From assembly GCA_934546935.1 (NCBI GenBank), contig CAKTEH010000014.1:1-60662 (forward strand): a stretch of 60,662 nucleotides of DNA. Reading direction: 5' to 3'. The DNA comes from an uncultured Eubacteriales bacterium. GTDB lineage: Bacteria; Bacillota; Clostridia; Oscillospirales; QAMX01. A model generated the notes under the pieces. It was not told the DNA's origin. It searched no databases and was given only the letters and a program-made list of their open reading frames with translations. The position numbers and the translations under genes were made by a program. How positions within the stretch are numbered: position 1 is the first letter of the stretch; each line of letters opens with the position of its first letter. Positions 1 through 8,291 of the stretch are shown here, piece after piece.

Positions 1-2
1 AT

Positions 3-74
3 GGAGAGCATTGGTTTCATACGGATGAACAAATGAAATTTCTTGATGAATGGATAATAAAATCTTCCAAATAA
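3..74 (+). CDS. C-terminal end of a possible alpha/beta hydrolase (partial)
   Basis: The window opens inside a reading frame that runs 23 codons to a TAA at 72-74. Its peptide begins GEHWFHTDEQMKFLDEWI. A His followed by a short amphipathic helix at the extreme C-terminus is typical of alpha/beta hydrolases, where that His completes the catalytic triad. Only the tail is present, so the family call is an inference from a short string. The other two forward frames stop within the first 40 bases. Confidence 0.35.
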   Translation, partial: GEHWFHTDEQMKFLDEWIIKSSK

Positions 75-601
75 ATTGCGATTTATAAGGGCTTGAGATT
101 GTCCCGGCCAGCGAAAATCATACAAAGCAGTTTTACGGAAAGGGTACCCATTTCCTATGCTTGCTGCGGAACTTCCACAATCCTTTTTGTCGGTAGAGGG
201 TTTTTGGAATGGAAAGGGCATCTCAACAACCAATAGTAGTTTTATGTTGTGGGGAATGTTACGCAGTTAACGGCTGATTGTGTGGGGAAAGGTATAAACT
301 CTTTACCACTTGAAAATCAAGCCTGCGAAACCCCTTGTTTTCAATGCTTACTCTGCCCCGATTCCGCAACACAAAAGAGGTAAAATTGAGACTGCAAGTC
401 TTTGTATAAATGCCGTATGGGTGTTGCAGATACCATTTCTGCGGTGCCGGAATGGCGCCCAACCTCATAAAATCAACTTATGCAGAGATACATAGAGATA
501 GATAACTTTATGCGGAAAACCTTTGTTTCAAGTTGTTTTTATAGAACTTTATAAACACCTATGGGGAGTGATAAAGGAATTTCCGCCCGTAAAATCAATA
601 A
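75..601. other. Intergenic stretch without a supported gene
   Basis: About 530 bases with no reading frame I can support. Two overlapping frames of 61-69 codons (about 310-495 forward, 259-468 reverse) lie opposite each other, lack convincing ribosome binding sites and resemble no family I know. The stretch is more A+T-rich by eye than the genes to its right. It could be a decayed element or an untranslated region; nothing in it decides. Confidence 0.4.
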
Positions 602-625
602 AAAATCCGGCATAAGCCGGTTTTT
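602..625 (-). terminator. Rho-independent terminator of the cotJ operon
   Basis: Read on the minus strand, CCGGC-TTAT-GCCGG is followed by a run of six T. It starts within ten bases of the cotJC stop codon, so the short cotJC frame ends just where transcription should end. Confidence 0.75.
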
Positions 626-632
626 GTTGCCT

Positions 633-1055
633 TTATGCCGACGCAGCATCTGCTGCCATATCCTCAAACAGGTCTGTGATTGCGTCGCCTTTGGACTGGA
701 AGTATTTTGCGGAGAAGGGGACGCCGGCGGCGGAAGACGGGTAAATGCCGGTTGTATGGTCGACATAATACGGATCAAAACCAGCCGCCTTGATCTGTTC
801 AGGCGTGAGGTTGCGGGTCAGTTGATAAACGATGGCGCTGACCATTTCAATGTGTCCAAGCTCTTCGCTGCCGATGTCAGTCAGCATGCCGATAATCCGG
901 GGATCCGGCATTGTATAACGCTGGTTAAGGTAGCGCTGGGAAGCGGCAAGCTCGCCGTCGGGGCCGCCGATCTGGCTCATAATGGCCATTGCCAGTTTTG
1001 CGTTAGGCGTTTTGATATTAACGGGGTATTGCAGTTTCTTTTCATAAATCCACAT
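633..1055 (-). CDS. cotJC: CotJC-like spore coat protein of the manganese catalase family, truncated
   Basis: CotJC is a spore-coat protein related to dimanganese catalase. The N-terminus MWIYEKKLQYPV and the blocks GGPDGELAASQRYLNQRY (31-48) and DIGSEELGHIEM (60-71) are typical of the family. In Mn-catalases the metals are bound by five residues; Glu35, Glu65 and His68 here match the first three. The protein is only 140 residues and stops just after EDMAAD, whereas Bacillus CotJC continues about 50 residues with a further Glu and His ligand. A terminator follows at once, so this looks like a real short product rather than a simple frameshift. It is last in cotJA-cotJB-cotJC, 12 bases after cotJB. 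Catalase activity is doubtful. Confidence 0.88.
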   Translation of the reverse strand: MWIYEKKLQYPVNIKTPNAKLAMAIMSQIGGPDGELAASQRYLNQRYTMPDPRIIGMLTDIGSEELGHIEMVSAIVYQLTRNLTPEQIKAAGFDPYYVDHTTGIYPSSAAGVPFSAKYFQSKGDAITDLFEDMAADAASA

Positions 1056-1067
1056 AACGGCGCCTCC

Positions 1068-1322
1068 TTATCGGTTTGCTTCGGGGAACCAGGGATAAGG
1101 GTTGTCGATCCATTTCCAATGATCCCAGCCTTTGTACTGTTTTGCGGTCAGAGGCCCGTATTTCTCCACATATTCTTCTGTCAGGGAATCAAGCATTGCC
1201 TTATATTTGCCGTAATACGCAAGGGCATTGGCGTCGTTCGGATGGGAATCCAGGAAAAGGTTTGCTTCGATCAGTGCGAAATCCGCGATTTGGATAGAAC
1301 GCAGAAGCTCGGCTCTGTTCAT
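1068..1322 (-). CDS. cotJB: Spore coat protein CotJB
   Basis: An 84-residue protein of the CotJB family, a small partner of CotJA and CotJC in the spore coat. The family features are the N-terminal helix with RAELLRSIQIADFAL, the central EANLFLDSHPND block and the aromatic tail WDHWKWIDNPYPW. The start codon overlaps the cotJA stop by four bases (ATGA), which suggests translational coupling. In Bacillus the cotJ operon is made in the mother cell under sigma-E; I found no clear sigma-E site upstream here. Confidence 0.92.
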   Translation of the reverse strand: MNRAELLRSIQIADFALIEANLFLDSHPNDANALAYYGKYKAMLDSLTEEYVEKYGPLTAKQYKGWDHWKWIDNPYPWFPEANR

Positions 1323-1510
1323 AGTTTGCAGCCCTCCTTACCACAGAAGGGTTTATCCAGCTCCATAAAGATGGTGCCGCGGCTGAACCCCACGTTTGGG
1401 TCATAAAGCTGCCGCCACTGCTGCATCGGCACGTAAGCCATGGCCAGCGGGCAGGCGCTGACGTCGCAGGCGGGCGTGGGTACGGTAGTGTCATAACGGA
1501 TATATTCCAT
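1319..1510 (-). CDS. cotJA: Spore coat associated protein CotJA
   Basis: First gene of the cotJ operon. The core CPLAMAYVPMQQWRQLYDP and the GTIFMELDKPFCG block are CotJA signatures. The open frame extends to an ATG at 1558, but that codon has no ribosome site. An ATG at 1510 (MEYIRYDTTVP) has GAGGAG seven bases upstream, so I place the start there, giving 63 residues, a usual family length. In Bacillus CotJA is needed for CotJC to join the coat. Several Cys residues near the middle and end are retained. Confidence 0.85.
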   Translation of the reverse strand: MEYIRYDTTVPTPACDVSACPLAMAYVPMQQWRQLYDPNVGFSRGTIFMELDKPFCGKEGCKL

Positions 1511-1672
1511 AAACATCTCCTCATACAGGTTCGATGAATTGGGCATGTGCATTCCCATAGTATTCCGGCGTACCGGAAATGTGCGTCACGCCGGGGCATG
1601 AGCGGCTGGGGTTATGCAGCCGTTCCGGCAGGGGAAAAGCTGGACGCGGCAGGAAACGTTTTGGAAGGAAAT

Positions 1673-1708
1673 AATAAGGGCACGCAGCGCCGCTGCGTGC
1701 CCTTATAT
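1673..1708. terminator. Long perfect hairpin between two minus-strand genes
   Basis: A 14-base inverted repeat (1676-1689 with 1691-1704, core GGGCACGCAGCG) sits after the acyltransferase gene and upstream of cotJA. The T-rich flank is weak on both strands. It most likely ends acyltransferase transcription. Confidence 0.55.
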
Positions 1709-1762
1709 GATTTTTTCTATAACAAATCTGCACAGAATTGGCATATATGCCGGACTGCGGCG

Positions 1763-2770
1763 TTACTTCTTCGCCGGAGGCTCCCCAATGAGGATACCGC
1801 ATTTGCAGGCGCGCAAAAGTTCCGTAAGTCCGACAGACAGTACGCCGGAGGAAACGGCGGACAATGGGAACAGCAGCCAGGGCGTCATACCCAGCGGCGC
1901 GAGATAGTAGAACAGGATATAGATCAGCATGGGATGGAACAGGTACAGCCCGAAGCTGTCGCGTTCCAGAGTCCGGAAAAAACGCAGTTTCCGAAGCTGC
2001 GCGCATGCGCAGCTTGTGACGGCGCCAAAAGCCATGAAGATCCCCAGGAGGTTGTATAACAGCAGTGTGGGCGTTGCGTAAGGGAGGAAAAAGCGTAGAA
2101 GCAGGGCCGGAAGCGCAAGGAAAGGCAGCCAGCGGCATTTCCGGATCAATGCGTAAAAGCGGTCGAAGAAGCGGTCCAGATAATAACCGGCCAGAAAGAA
2201 AAACTGATAGTAAAGCGCAGCCTGGATTTGGAAGACAGAGCGCGGCAGATACTGTGAGCCGTAAAGTATGGCAAGGGAAAGGGAAAGGCACACTGCCGGG
2301 TGGATTTTTTCAAGGAGCGGCCGGAAGCCTATGGAAAAAACAAATACCCAGAACAGCGCCAGGACATACCATAAATGCCGCGAATCCTCTGAAAGGAGGA
2401 TGCCGTGCAGCACATAGCTTCCATAACTGCGCTGGGTAAACCCAAACCCGACGATGACCGGCGCAACAATAAAGATACCGAAGAAGAAATAGGGGATCAG
2501 GAGCCGCTGCGCCTTTGTGCACAGGAAACGTCCGGCTTCACGGTATTTTCCCCGCTGCACCTGATATCCCCATAGCGCGCCGGAAAGGGTAAAAAACAGC
2601 GGCATGTGGAAGCTGTAAATATAATAGGCGAGCGCAGATAAAAAGGTGCTTCCGGCCGCTGGTGAAACTGCGCCGTCCGGAGTATACATTACAGCTGCGT
2701 GGCCAAGGAGCACAAGGATAGGCAGGAACATGCGCAACACCGCGTATACTGTGCTTTTATCTTTTGTCAT
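1763..2770 (-). CDS. Acyltransferase family 3 integral membrane protein
   Basis: A 335-residue polytopic membrane protein of the acyltransferase-3 (Acyl_transf_3/OafA-like) family, which moves acetyl or other acyl groups onto surface polymers or lipids. Family marks are an N-terminal helix ending in LLGHAAVMY (the usual catalytic-type His early in the chain), SFHMPLFFTLSGALWGY at about 53-69, and RLLIPYFFFG shortly after. About ten hydrophobic segments follow. It stands alone between its own promoter and a hairpin. The acceptor cannot be told from sequence; no glycan cluster lies next to it. Confidence 0.85.
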   Translation of the reverse strand: MTKDKSTVYAVLRMFLPILVLLGHAAVMYTPDGAVSPAAGSTFLSALAYYIYSFHMPLFFTLSGALWGYQVQRGKYREAGRFLCTKAQRLLIPYFFFGIFIVAPVIVGFGFTQRSYGSYVLHGILLSEDSRHLWYVLALFWVFVFSIGFRPLLEKIHPAVCLSLSLAILYGSQYLPRSVFQIQAALYYQFFFLAGYYLDRFFDRFYALIRKCRWLPFLALPALLLRFFLPYATPTLLLYNLLGIFMAFGAVTSCACAQLRKLRFFRTLERDSFGLYLFHPMLIYILFYYLAPLGMTPWLLFPLSAVSSGVLSVGLTELLRACKCGILIGEPPAKK

Positions 2771-2841
2771 AGGTTTATCCCTTTCGTTGTGTTCCGGGCA
2801 ATGCCCTGCGTCCTCTGGACGGCCGCATTTTACCTGCGTTG

Positions 2842-2870
2842 ATTATAACACAGCGCCGAACGGTAGGCAA
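2842..2870 (-). promoter_or_regulatory. Promoter of the acyltransferase gene
   Basis: On the minus strand TTGCCT, 17 bases, TATAAT. The -10 is perfect and the -35 matches four of six. It lies about 75 bases upstream of the start codon. Confidence 0.55.
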
Positions 2871-2912
2871 GCAGGGAACGCAACGGCGAACGGATGCGCT
2901 GTCCGGGATATG

Positions 2913-2947
2913 AAAAAAGCCTGCCGCGTATGGTACGCAGCAGGCCT
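2913..2947 (-). terminator. Terminator of the Asp23-fakA operon
   Basis: Minus-strand hairpin GGCCTGCTGCGTA / TACGCGGCAGGC with one mismatch and one bulge, then TTTTTT. It begins about 25 bases after the fakA stop. Confidence 0.8.
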
Positions 2948-2972
2948 TGCCAACACATAAATCGACCGGACT

Positions 2973-4637
2973 CTATTCTGCCGAGATTATGTAGGCATAA
3001 ACCGGCTGTCCGCCATGGATAATGGAAATTTCGATATCGCTTAACTCACAGGAGAAAATTTTCCCCACTTCCTGCGCGTGCTTTTCATCGGTATCGGCGC
3101 CATAGATAATGGTAATATAGCTGATCCCTTCGAATTCATGTACAGAACGCGCCAAAGCCCGGACTGCATCGAGCTGCTGCGTCTGTACGTCAACGAGTTT
3201 TCCGTCAAGCAGGGCAAGGAAGTCACCCTCGTGGATTTCACGGTCTTCAAACACGCTGTTGCGCGCGGCATAGGTGATTTCGCCTGTGCGGACGCCCTGT
3301 GCGGCCCGTTCCATTTCCTGTACATTAACGTCGGGCTCTGCATCCGGGTCAAAAACCAGCATTGCAGAGATACCCTGAGCAACGGTACGGGTGGGGATTA
3401 CGAAAACATGTTTTTTTGTCAGAGGCTGCACCTGCTGCGCCGCCATGATGATATTTTTGTTGTTAGGAAGGACATAGACTACATCGGCGCGGATGGATTC
3501 TACCGCTTTCAAAATTGCTTCGGTGGAGGGATTCATTGTCTGCCCGCCGTCTACAATGCGGTCTGCCCCCAGTTCGCCGAATACAGTATGCAAGCCTTCG
3601 CCTGCGGCAATGGCTACAACGCCGTAATCTTTCGGCTCTCCGTCCTCCGGTTGGACGGCATCTTCCGATTTCGCAGATGGTTTTGCCGCACCCTGGACAA
3701 GCTTTTGCGTATGCTGGATTTTCATGTTTTCAATTTTAACTTTGTCCAGCGCGCCCAGCTCCAGAGCTTTCTGGATTGCAAGGCCGGGATTGTTGGAGTG
3801 GACATGGACTTTTACGATCTCCTCGTCATCTACAACGACAACACAGTCCCCAATAGATTCCAGGTATTCCCGCAGCTGCGCCGGATTTCCCGCGCCGGAG
3901 CGCTCAATGATAAATTCTGTGCAGTAAGTGAAATGGATATCCTCGGTTTCGAAGGCGTCAAATGGAGATTCGCCGGATTCCGTTTCCTCAATTTTTTCGT
4001 GCACCGGGCTCTCACCCTTTAAATATGCGAGCATGGCGTTGAGAATAATCTCAAAACCCGCGCCGCCGGCATCAACCACACCCGCTTTTTTTAAGACGGG
4101 GTTCTGGTCCGTGGTTTCCAAAAGCGCCGTATGTGCACACAGGCAGGCAGACTCCAGCGTCGCTTCCAGCTGGCCGGTTGCTTCCGCCGCGTCGATCGCC
4201 GCCTCCGCCGCCCGGCGGGACACAGTCAGAATTGTGCCTTCGGTGGGACGCGCGACAGCCTTGTACGCCGCGTCAACGCCTTCCCGGAGTGCAAGGGCAA
4301 AAAGTGCTGCATCCGCCGTTTGCGCCCCGCGGACTTTTTTTGAGAAGCCACGGAACAGCAGGGACAAAATCACGCCTGAATTTCCGCGCGCGCCGCGCAG
4401 CATTGCCATGGCGACTGCGTCGGCGGTTTCGCCCAGGCTGCCGTATTCCCGCGCCTGCAGCTGGGTGGAAGCTGCGTTGATCGTCATGCTCATATTAACG
4501 CCGGTATCGCCGTCAGGGACCGGGAAAACATTTAAATCGTTGAGTTCCCGCTTGTGGGTATCGACTGCATATGCAGCTTCGATGACCATCTGACGGAATA
4601 CGGCGCCGTCAATTAAATTTTCCAATTTCCTACACAT
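2973..4637 (-). CDS. fakA: Fatty acid kinase subunit FakA (DAK2/YloV family)
   Basis: FakA is the ATP-binding subunit that phosphorylates FakB-bound fatty acids for phospholipid synthesis. The N-terminal DhaK-L-like (DAK2) domain shows NVFPVPDGDTGVN at 36-48, whose Asp residues bind Mg-ATP, then RGARGNSGVILS. The C-terminal half is the DegV-like YloV domain with VVAIAAGEGL and the NPSTEAILKAV block. With start at 4637 (MCRKLENLIDG) it has 554 residues, normal for the family. The frame is open 19 codons further, but that extension would run into the upstream Asp23 gene; a TTG four codons inside is an alternative. The gene pair Asp23-fakA is standard in Firmicutes. No fakB is in the window. Confidence 0.93.
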   Translation of the reverse strand: MCRKLENLIDGAVFRQMVIEAAYAVDTHKRELNDLNVFPVPDGDTGVNMSMTINAASTQLQAREYGSLGETADAVAMAMLRGARGNSGVILSLLFRGFSKKVRGAQTADAALFALALREGVDAAYKAVARPTEGTILTVSRRAAEAAIDAAEATGQLEATLESACLCAHTALLETTDQNPVLKKAGVVDAGGAGFEIILNAMLAYLKGESPVHEKIEETESGESPFDAFETEDIHFTYCTEFIIERSGAGNPAQLREYLESIGDCVVVVDDEEIVKVHVHSNNPGLAIQKALELGALDKVKIENMKIQHTQKLVQGAAKPSAKSEDAVQPEDGEPKDYGVVAIAAGEGLHTVFGELGADRIVDGGQTMNPSTEAILKAVESIRADVVYVLPNNKNIIMAAQQVQPLTKKHVFVIPTRTVAQGISAMLVFDPDAEPDVNVQEMERAAQGVRTGEITYAARNSVFEDREIHEGDFLALLDGKLVDVQTQQLDAVRALARSVHEFEGISYITIIYGADTDEKHAQEVGKIFSCELSDIEISIIHGGQPVYAYIISAE

Positions 4638-4662
4638 CCTCTTGCCGTAATTTTTGTGTTCA

Positions 4663-5010
4663 TCAGTCAGGCATGATGGAATCGACGAACACATCGACCC
4701 GGCCTACCTTTACGCCCGCCATTTGTTCTACGTCATATTTGACCCTATTGATGATGGAATCGCCGATGGCGGAAATATTGATTCCATGGCGGACGATAAT
4801 TCTGAGCGTAATATTTACGATATCATCTTTGATTTCAATACTGATACCCTTGCGGCGTGCATCGGGCTTAAAAAGTTCAGCGATGCTTTCGCCTACATTT
4901 TTCCTTGCCATTCCATGGACGCCAAAGCAATAGTTGGCGGCAATGCTGACGATACTGGACAGAGCCTCGTTGGAAATGTCGATTGTACCATACTCATTTT
5001 CAATCAGCAA
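4663..5010 (-). CDS. Asp23/Gls24 family protein (YloU type)
   Basis: A 115-residue Asp23/Gls24 family protein, a small alpha/beta protein linked to envelope stress and found beside fakA in most Firmicutes. Family features are GTIDISNEALSSIVSIAA near the N-terminus and the strand VNITLRIIVRHGINI followed by VGRVDVFVDSI. The frame is open to a GTG at 5019, but GGGAGG overlaps that codon and stands eight bases before a TTG at 5010, so translation probably starts at the TTG (LLIENEYG). It lies 25 bases upstream of fakA and should be co-transcribed with it. Confidence 0.88.
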   Translation of the reverse strand: MLIENEYGTIDISNEALSSIVSIAANYCFGVHGMARKNVGESIAELFKPDARRKGISIEIKDDIVNITLRIIVRHGINISAIGDSIINRVKYDVEQMAGVKVGRVDVFVDSIMPD

Positions 5011-5123
5011 GAAAGTCACCTCCCGGAGTTTCCCTTATGTGTTTATGCTGATACGTTGTTTTCAGTATTCCCTTTTTATTCCGCTTAAGTCCCCAGTGCG
5101 ATGGTGGAATAATCCCCTTCCGG

Positions 5124-5648
5124 TTACAAAATGGAATAATCATAATAATCTGTTTCAAATATGTTGACAATGTCCAACCCCTTGCGCCGGGCATAATCAT
5201 ACGTGTAGCGTGTGCCGCCCGGGCTGCCATCATAGGCTGCGATCAGAAGAGAGGCATGGTCAACCATGTAGCGGTTGCGTTGGTGCATAACGTCCGGCTG
5301 ATAGGCAGGGGAAAGGACGACCACGCTGTCGCACCGGCTTCGGACCGTCTGGTACAGCTGCCGGTCCGCATAGTCCCAGGCGTCCGCCTGCCCTTCAAAA
5401 GGAATGGCGGCTTCCAGGATCAGATCCTGGTATGCTTTTCGAAACCGCAGGACAAGCTGCGCCGCCCACAGATCCATGCCACGGCTCATCCCCGTAATAA
5501 AATGGCGGTAACCCGAATGAATCGCATCCTGAATAGCGCGCTCAAGCGCCCTTTGGAATTGATGGAAAGCGAAGCTGTTGCCGTTTGCGGCAAACGGCAT
5601 TTTCTCCGGTCTGTGGCCGGTAAAGCAGCAGGTTGTATGCCGGTACAT
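5124..5648 (-). CDS. SLOG-family protein (DUF1273/YpsA type)
   Basis: A 174-residue SLOG-fold protein. The start CCFTGHRPEKMPF is the DUF1273 signature, followed by the Rossmann-like segment GYRHFITGMSRGMDLWAAQ and, near the end, LLIAAYDGSPGGTRYTYDYA, the nucleotide-pocket motif of the family. SLOG proteins are thought to bind nucleotides or sugar-nucleotides; no enzymatic role is established for this branch. The ATG shares one base with the mscL stop codon (TGATG), so it is translated with mscL as the last gene of the parA-parB-serS-mscL run. Confidence 0.85.
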   Translation of the reverse strand: MYRHTTCCFTGHRPEKMPFAANGNSFAFHQFQRALERAIQDAIHSGYRHFITGMSRGMDLWAAQLVLRFRKAYQDLILEAAIPFEGQADAWDYADRQLYQTVRSRCDSVVVLSPAYQPDVMHQRNRYMVDHASLLIAAYDGSPGGTRYTYDYARRKGLDIVNIFETDYYDYSIL

Positions 5649-6094
5649 CAGTTGTTCTTTTTTGCCAGGAGATCGCGGATTTCCGTCAGCAGGAGTTCCT
5701 CTTTTGTCGGTTCCGGGGCGGGCGCCGGGGCTTCTTCCTGCGCCTGCTGGTGTTTTTCTTTTCGTGCTCTAAAACGGTTTATGCCGCGTACAAAAAGGAA
5801 GATTACGAAAGCAATAATCAGGAAGTCGAGGATGGTGCTGATAAGGCTGCCGATGGCGAGGGTATTGGGGGTTTCGGGAACCGGCCCGCAGAGATGCGGC
5901 AGGGGAATGACCCAGTCAGCGAAATTGATGCCGCCGATAAACATGCCGACAAAGGGCATAATGATGTCGTTGACAATGCTGGTTGTGATTTTTCCGAAGG
6001 CGCCGCCGACAACTACGCCTACAGCCATATCGACAACGTTCCCGCGCATTGCAAATTCTTTAAACTCCGCGAAAAATTTACTCTTTCCTGCCAT
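5648..6094 (-). CDS. mscL: Large-conductance mechanosensitive channel MscL
   Basis: MscL opens under high membrane tension to release solutes after hypo-osmotic shock. The N-terminal FKEFAMRGNVVDMAVGVVVG is the conserved S1/TM1 segment that lines the pore, followed by a periplasmic loop, TM2 (TILDFLIIAFVIFLFVRGIN) and a charged C-terminal helix. It has 148 residues; the linker before the final helix is unusually rich in Ala, Pro and Glu (EEAPAPAPEPTKEE). It begins 20 bases after serS, with GGAAGGATG-type ribosome site. Confidence 0.95.
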   Translation of the reverse strand: MAGKSKFFAEFKEFAMRGNVVDMAVGVVVGGAFGKITTSIVNDIIMPFVGMFIGGINFADWVIPLPHLCGPVPETPNTLAIGSLISTILDFLIIAFVIFLFVRGINRFRARKEKHQQAQEEAPAPAPEPTKEELLLTEIRDLLAKKNN

Positions 6095-6114
6095 AGTTGG
6101 ACATCCTTCCGTAT

Positions 6115-7404
6115 TTATTTTTGAATAAGTTCCATGCCGCCTAAATATTTGCGAAGAACTTCGGGAATCACAATGGAGCCGTCCGCACGTTGGTTTTGTT
6201 CGACCAAAGCGGGGAGAATGCGGGAGGTTGCAAGGCCAGAGCCGTTAAGCGTGTGTACGTATTCGGTTTTGCCGGTGGCTTCCCGTTTAAAGCGGATAGA
6301 ACCACGCCGTGCCTGATAATCCCGCGCATTGGAAACAGAACTGACTTCTTTATATCCATTCATGGAAGGGATATTGATCTCAATGTCATAGGTACGGGCC
6401 ATGGAGGCCGAGCAGTCGGCCGCGGCGAGTTTAACTGTGCGGAAATGAAAGCCAAGTCCGCGTACGAGCGCTTCCGCCTTTGTGACCAGTTCCTCAAATG
6501 CTTCGTCGGAATGTTCCGGAAGCGTAAACTGGAACATTTCCACTTTATTGAACTGGTGCCCGCGCACCATACCGCGCTCGTCGCTGCGGTAGGAACCTGC
6601 TTCCCTGCGGAAGCATGGGGTATAGGCAAACATTTTTTTCGGCAGGTCGGCTTCTGCCAGAATCTCGTTGCGGTAATAGGATGCAAGCGCGGCTTCCGCC
6701 GTGGGAAGCATATAATGGATGCGGCCTTCGTCCGTGGGATTGGCTATTTTATACACTTCATCAGCGAATTTCGGGAATTGTCCGGCAGTCAGGCCGCATT
6801 CATACTCCAGCATATGCGGCGGCAGAATGAATTCATAGCCATCCGCAAGGTGTGTATCAATAAAATAGTTCAAAAGCGCCCATTCCAGCCGTGCACCTAT
6901 TCCTTTATAAATCCAGAAACCGTTGCCGCCGAGTTTGACACCGCGCTCGTAGTCAATCAGGCCGAGACTGGTACACAGCTCAACATGGTTTTTCGGCGCA
7001 AAGTCAAATTTATGCGGTTCACCAAAATAGCGCAAAGGCTCGTTATTTTCCTTGCCGCCCGGTTTCAGATCGGGATCAGGAAGGTTGGGAAGAGAAAGCA
7101 TAAGCGTATAGTATTGTTCTTCAACTTCTTTAACCTGTGTATCCGCCTGCTTAACCTGTTCGGACAGCTCCTTCATCTGGATAAAAATCGCGGAGACGTC
7201 CTGTCCTTGCTTTTTCAAAATGGGGATCTGTTTGGAAACACGGTTTTGCTCGGCCTTCAGCTTTTCCGCTTGGCCGATCCATTCGCGGCGCTGGGAATCC
7301 AGTGCCAGAATACGGTCTATTGCTTCGCTACAGTCTGCCCCTTTGTTAAGCAGACGCTGTTTTACCATTTCCGGGTTCTCTCGGAGGAGTCTGATATCAA
7401 GCAT
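6115..7404 (-). CDS. serS: Seryl-tRNA synthetase
   Basis: SerRS charges tRNA-Ser. The 429-residue chain has the N-terminal coiled-coil arm (about 25-105, rich in K, E and Q) that grips the tRNA long variable arm, then the class II core with motif 2 (FRREAGSYRSDERGMVRGHQ, mid-chain) and motif 3 (LNGSGLATSRILPALVEQNQ at 386-405). No T-box or separate leader precedes it: it starts 17 bases after parB and is read from the par promoter or an internal one. Linkage of serS with parAB is common near replication origins in Firmicutes. Confidence 0.97.
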   Translation of the reverse strand: MLDIRLLRENPEMVKQRLLNKGADCSEAIDRILALDSQRREWIGQAEKLKAEQNRVSKQIPILKKQGQDVSAIFIQMKELSEQVKQADTQVKEVEEQYYTLMLSLPNLPDPDLKPGGKENNEPLRYFGEPHKFDFAPKNHVELCTSLGLIDYERGVKLGGNGFWIYKGIGARLEWALLNYFIDTHLADGYEFILPPHMLEYECGLTAGQFPKFADEVYKIANPTDEGRIHYMLPTAEAALASYYRNEILAEADLPKKMFAYTPCFRREAGSYRSDERGMVRGHQFNKVEMFQFTLPEHSDEAFEELVTKAEALVRGLGFHFRTVKLAAADCSASMARTYDIEINIPSMNGYKEVSSVSNARDYQARRGSIRFKREATGKTEYVHTLNGSGLATSRILPALVEQNQRADGSIVIPEVLRKYLGGMELIQK

Positions 7405-7421
7405 GGGAATTCCTGCCTTTC

Positions 7422-8276
7422 TTACTGCTGTACAAATCTCTCAAGCAAGGCGACCAGACTGTCCAGATCGTCGTTGCCATAATATTCAATTTCGATTTTT
7501 CCCTTTTTGGCGCCGGCGCGTACTGTGATTTTCCGTCCCAGGCTATGAGAGAGCCGGCGGGAAAGCTCGGCGGGGTAATCCACAGGGACACCTTCCTCTT
7601 TTTTCTCGGGCGGGGGCGCCTTCGCCAATTTTTTCACCAACGCCTCCAGCTCGCGGACGCTGAGTTCCTGTTCCACGCAGGTATCGGCTGCATGGCGGCG
7701 CAGCGCTTCGTCTTCAAGTGCCAGCAGGGCACGCGCGTGTCCGGCGCTGAGTTTATTTTCAGATAACAGGCCCTGGCAATACGCATCCAGCGACAGCAGG
7801 CGCAGCGTATTGGCAAGCGCGCTGCGGGAGCAACCGATACGCCGGGCAGCTTCTTCCTGGGTAAGCCCGAAATTGGAGATCAGCGCATCATAGCCATGCG
7901 CGGCTTCCAGCGGATTAAGATCTTCGCGCTGCAGGTTTTCGATCAGGGTCAGCTGTGCAGAACGCAGCGCATCGGCCTCCAGAATTACAGCCGGGGCTTC
8001 CTGCAGGCCCGCCATCCTGCAGGCCCGCCAGCGCCGTTCTCCGGCAATCAACATGTAGCGGCCGTCTTCAATCGGACGCACGACAAGCGGTTGGATCAGG
8101 CCGTTTTCACGGATAGAATCGGCCAGCTCCTGCAGGGGTTTTGATTCAAAATTTTTGCGGGGTTGGTCTGGATTGGGTTCTATATTGGAAAGGCGAAGCA
8201 TTACGCCGGATTCCGTCTGGTCGGGCGTGTCGCCTAAAAGCGCGGAAAGGCCGCGTCCGAGTCCTTTGGGGCTCAT
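7422..8276 (-). CDS. parB: Chromosome partitioning protein ParB (Spo0J)
   Basis: ParB loads on parS as a CTP-dependent clamp and works with ParA in origin segregation; in spore formers it also affects sporulation entry. The chain (284 aa) starts with KGLGRGLSALLGD, followed by PNPDQPRKNF, the CTP/arginine motif GERRWRACRMAG, and the helix-turn-helix GLTQEEAARRIGCSRSAL. A C-terminal dimerisation region ends the protein. It follows parA by 15 bases. No good parS site was found in the window, so its targets are elsewhere. Confidence 0.95.
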   Translation of the reverse strand: MSPKGLGRGLSALLGDTPDQTESGVMLRLSNIEPNPDQPRKNFESKPLQELADSIRENGLIQPLVVRPIEDGRYMLIAGERRWRACRMAGLQEAPAVILEADALRSAQLTLIENLQREDLNPLEAAHGYDALISNFGLTQEEAARRIGCSRSALANTLRLLSLDAYCQGLLSENKLSAGHARALLALEDEALRRHAADTCVEQELSVRELEALVKKLAKAPPPEKKEEGVPVDYPAELSRRLSHSLGRKITVRAGAKKGKIEIEYYGNDDLDSLVALLERFVQQ

Positions 8277-8291
8277 GGTTTCACCTCTTAA

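Noticed and set aside
310..495. 61-codon forward frame (and the opposing 69-codon reverse frame)
   Set aside because: No ribosome site, no recognisable family, and two frames overlap head to head.
561..1406. 281-codon forward frame across cotJC and cotJB
   Set aside because: It is the antisense shadow of the cotJ genes, which have clear family sequences and ribosome sites.
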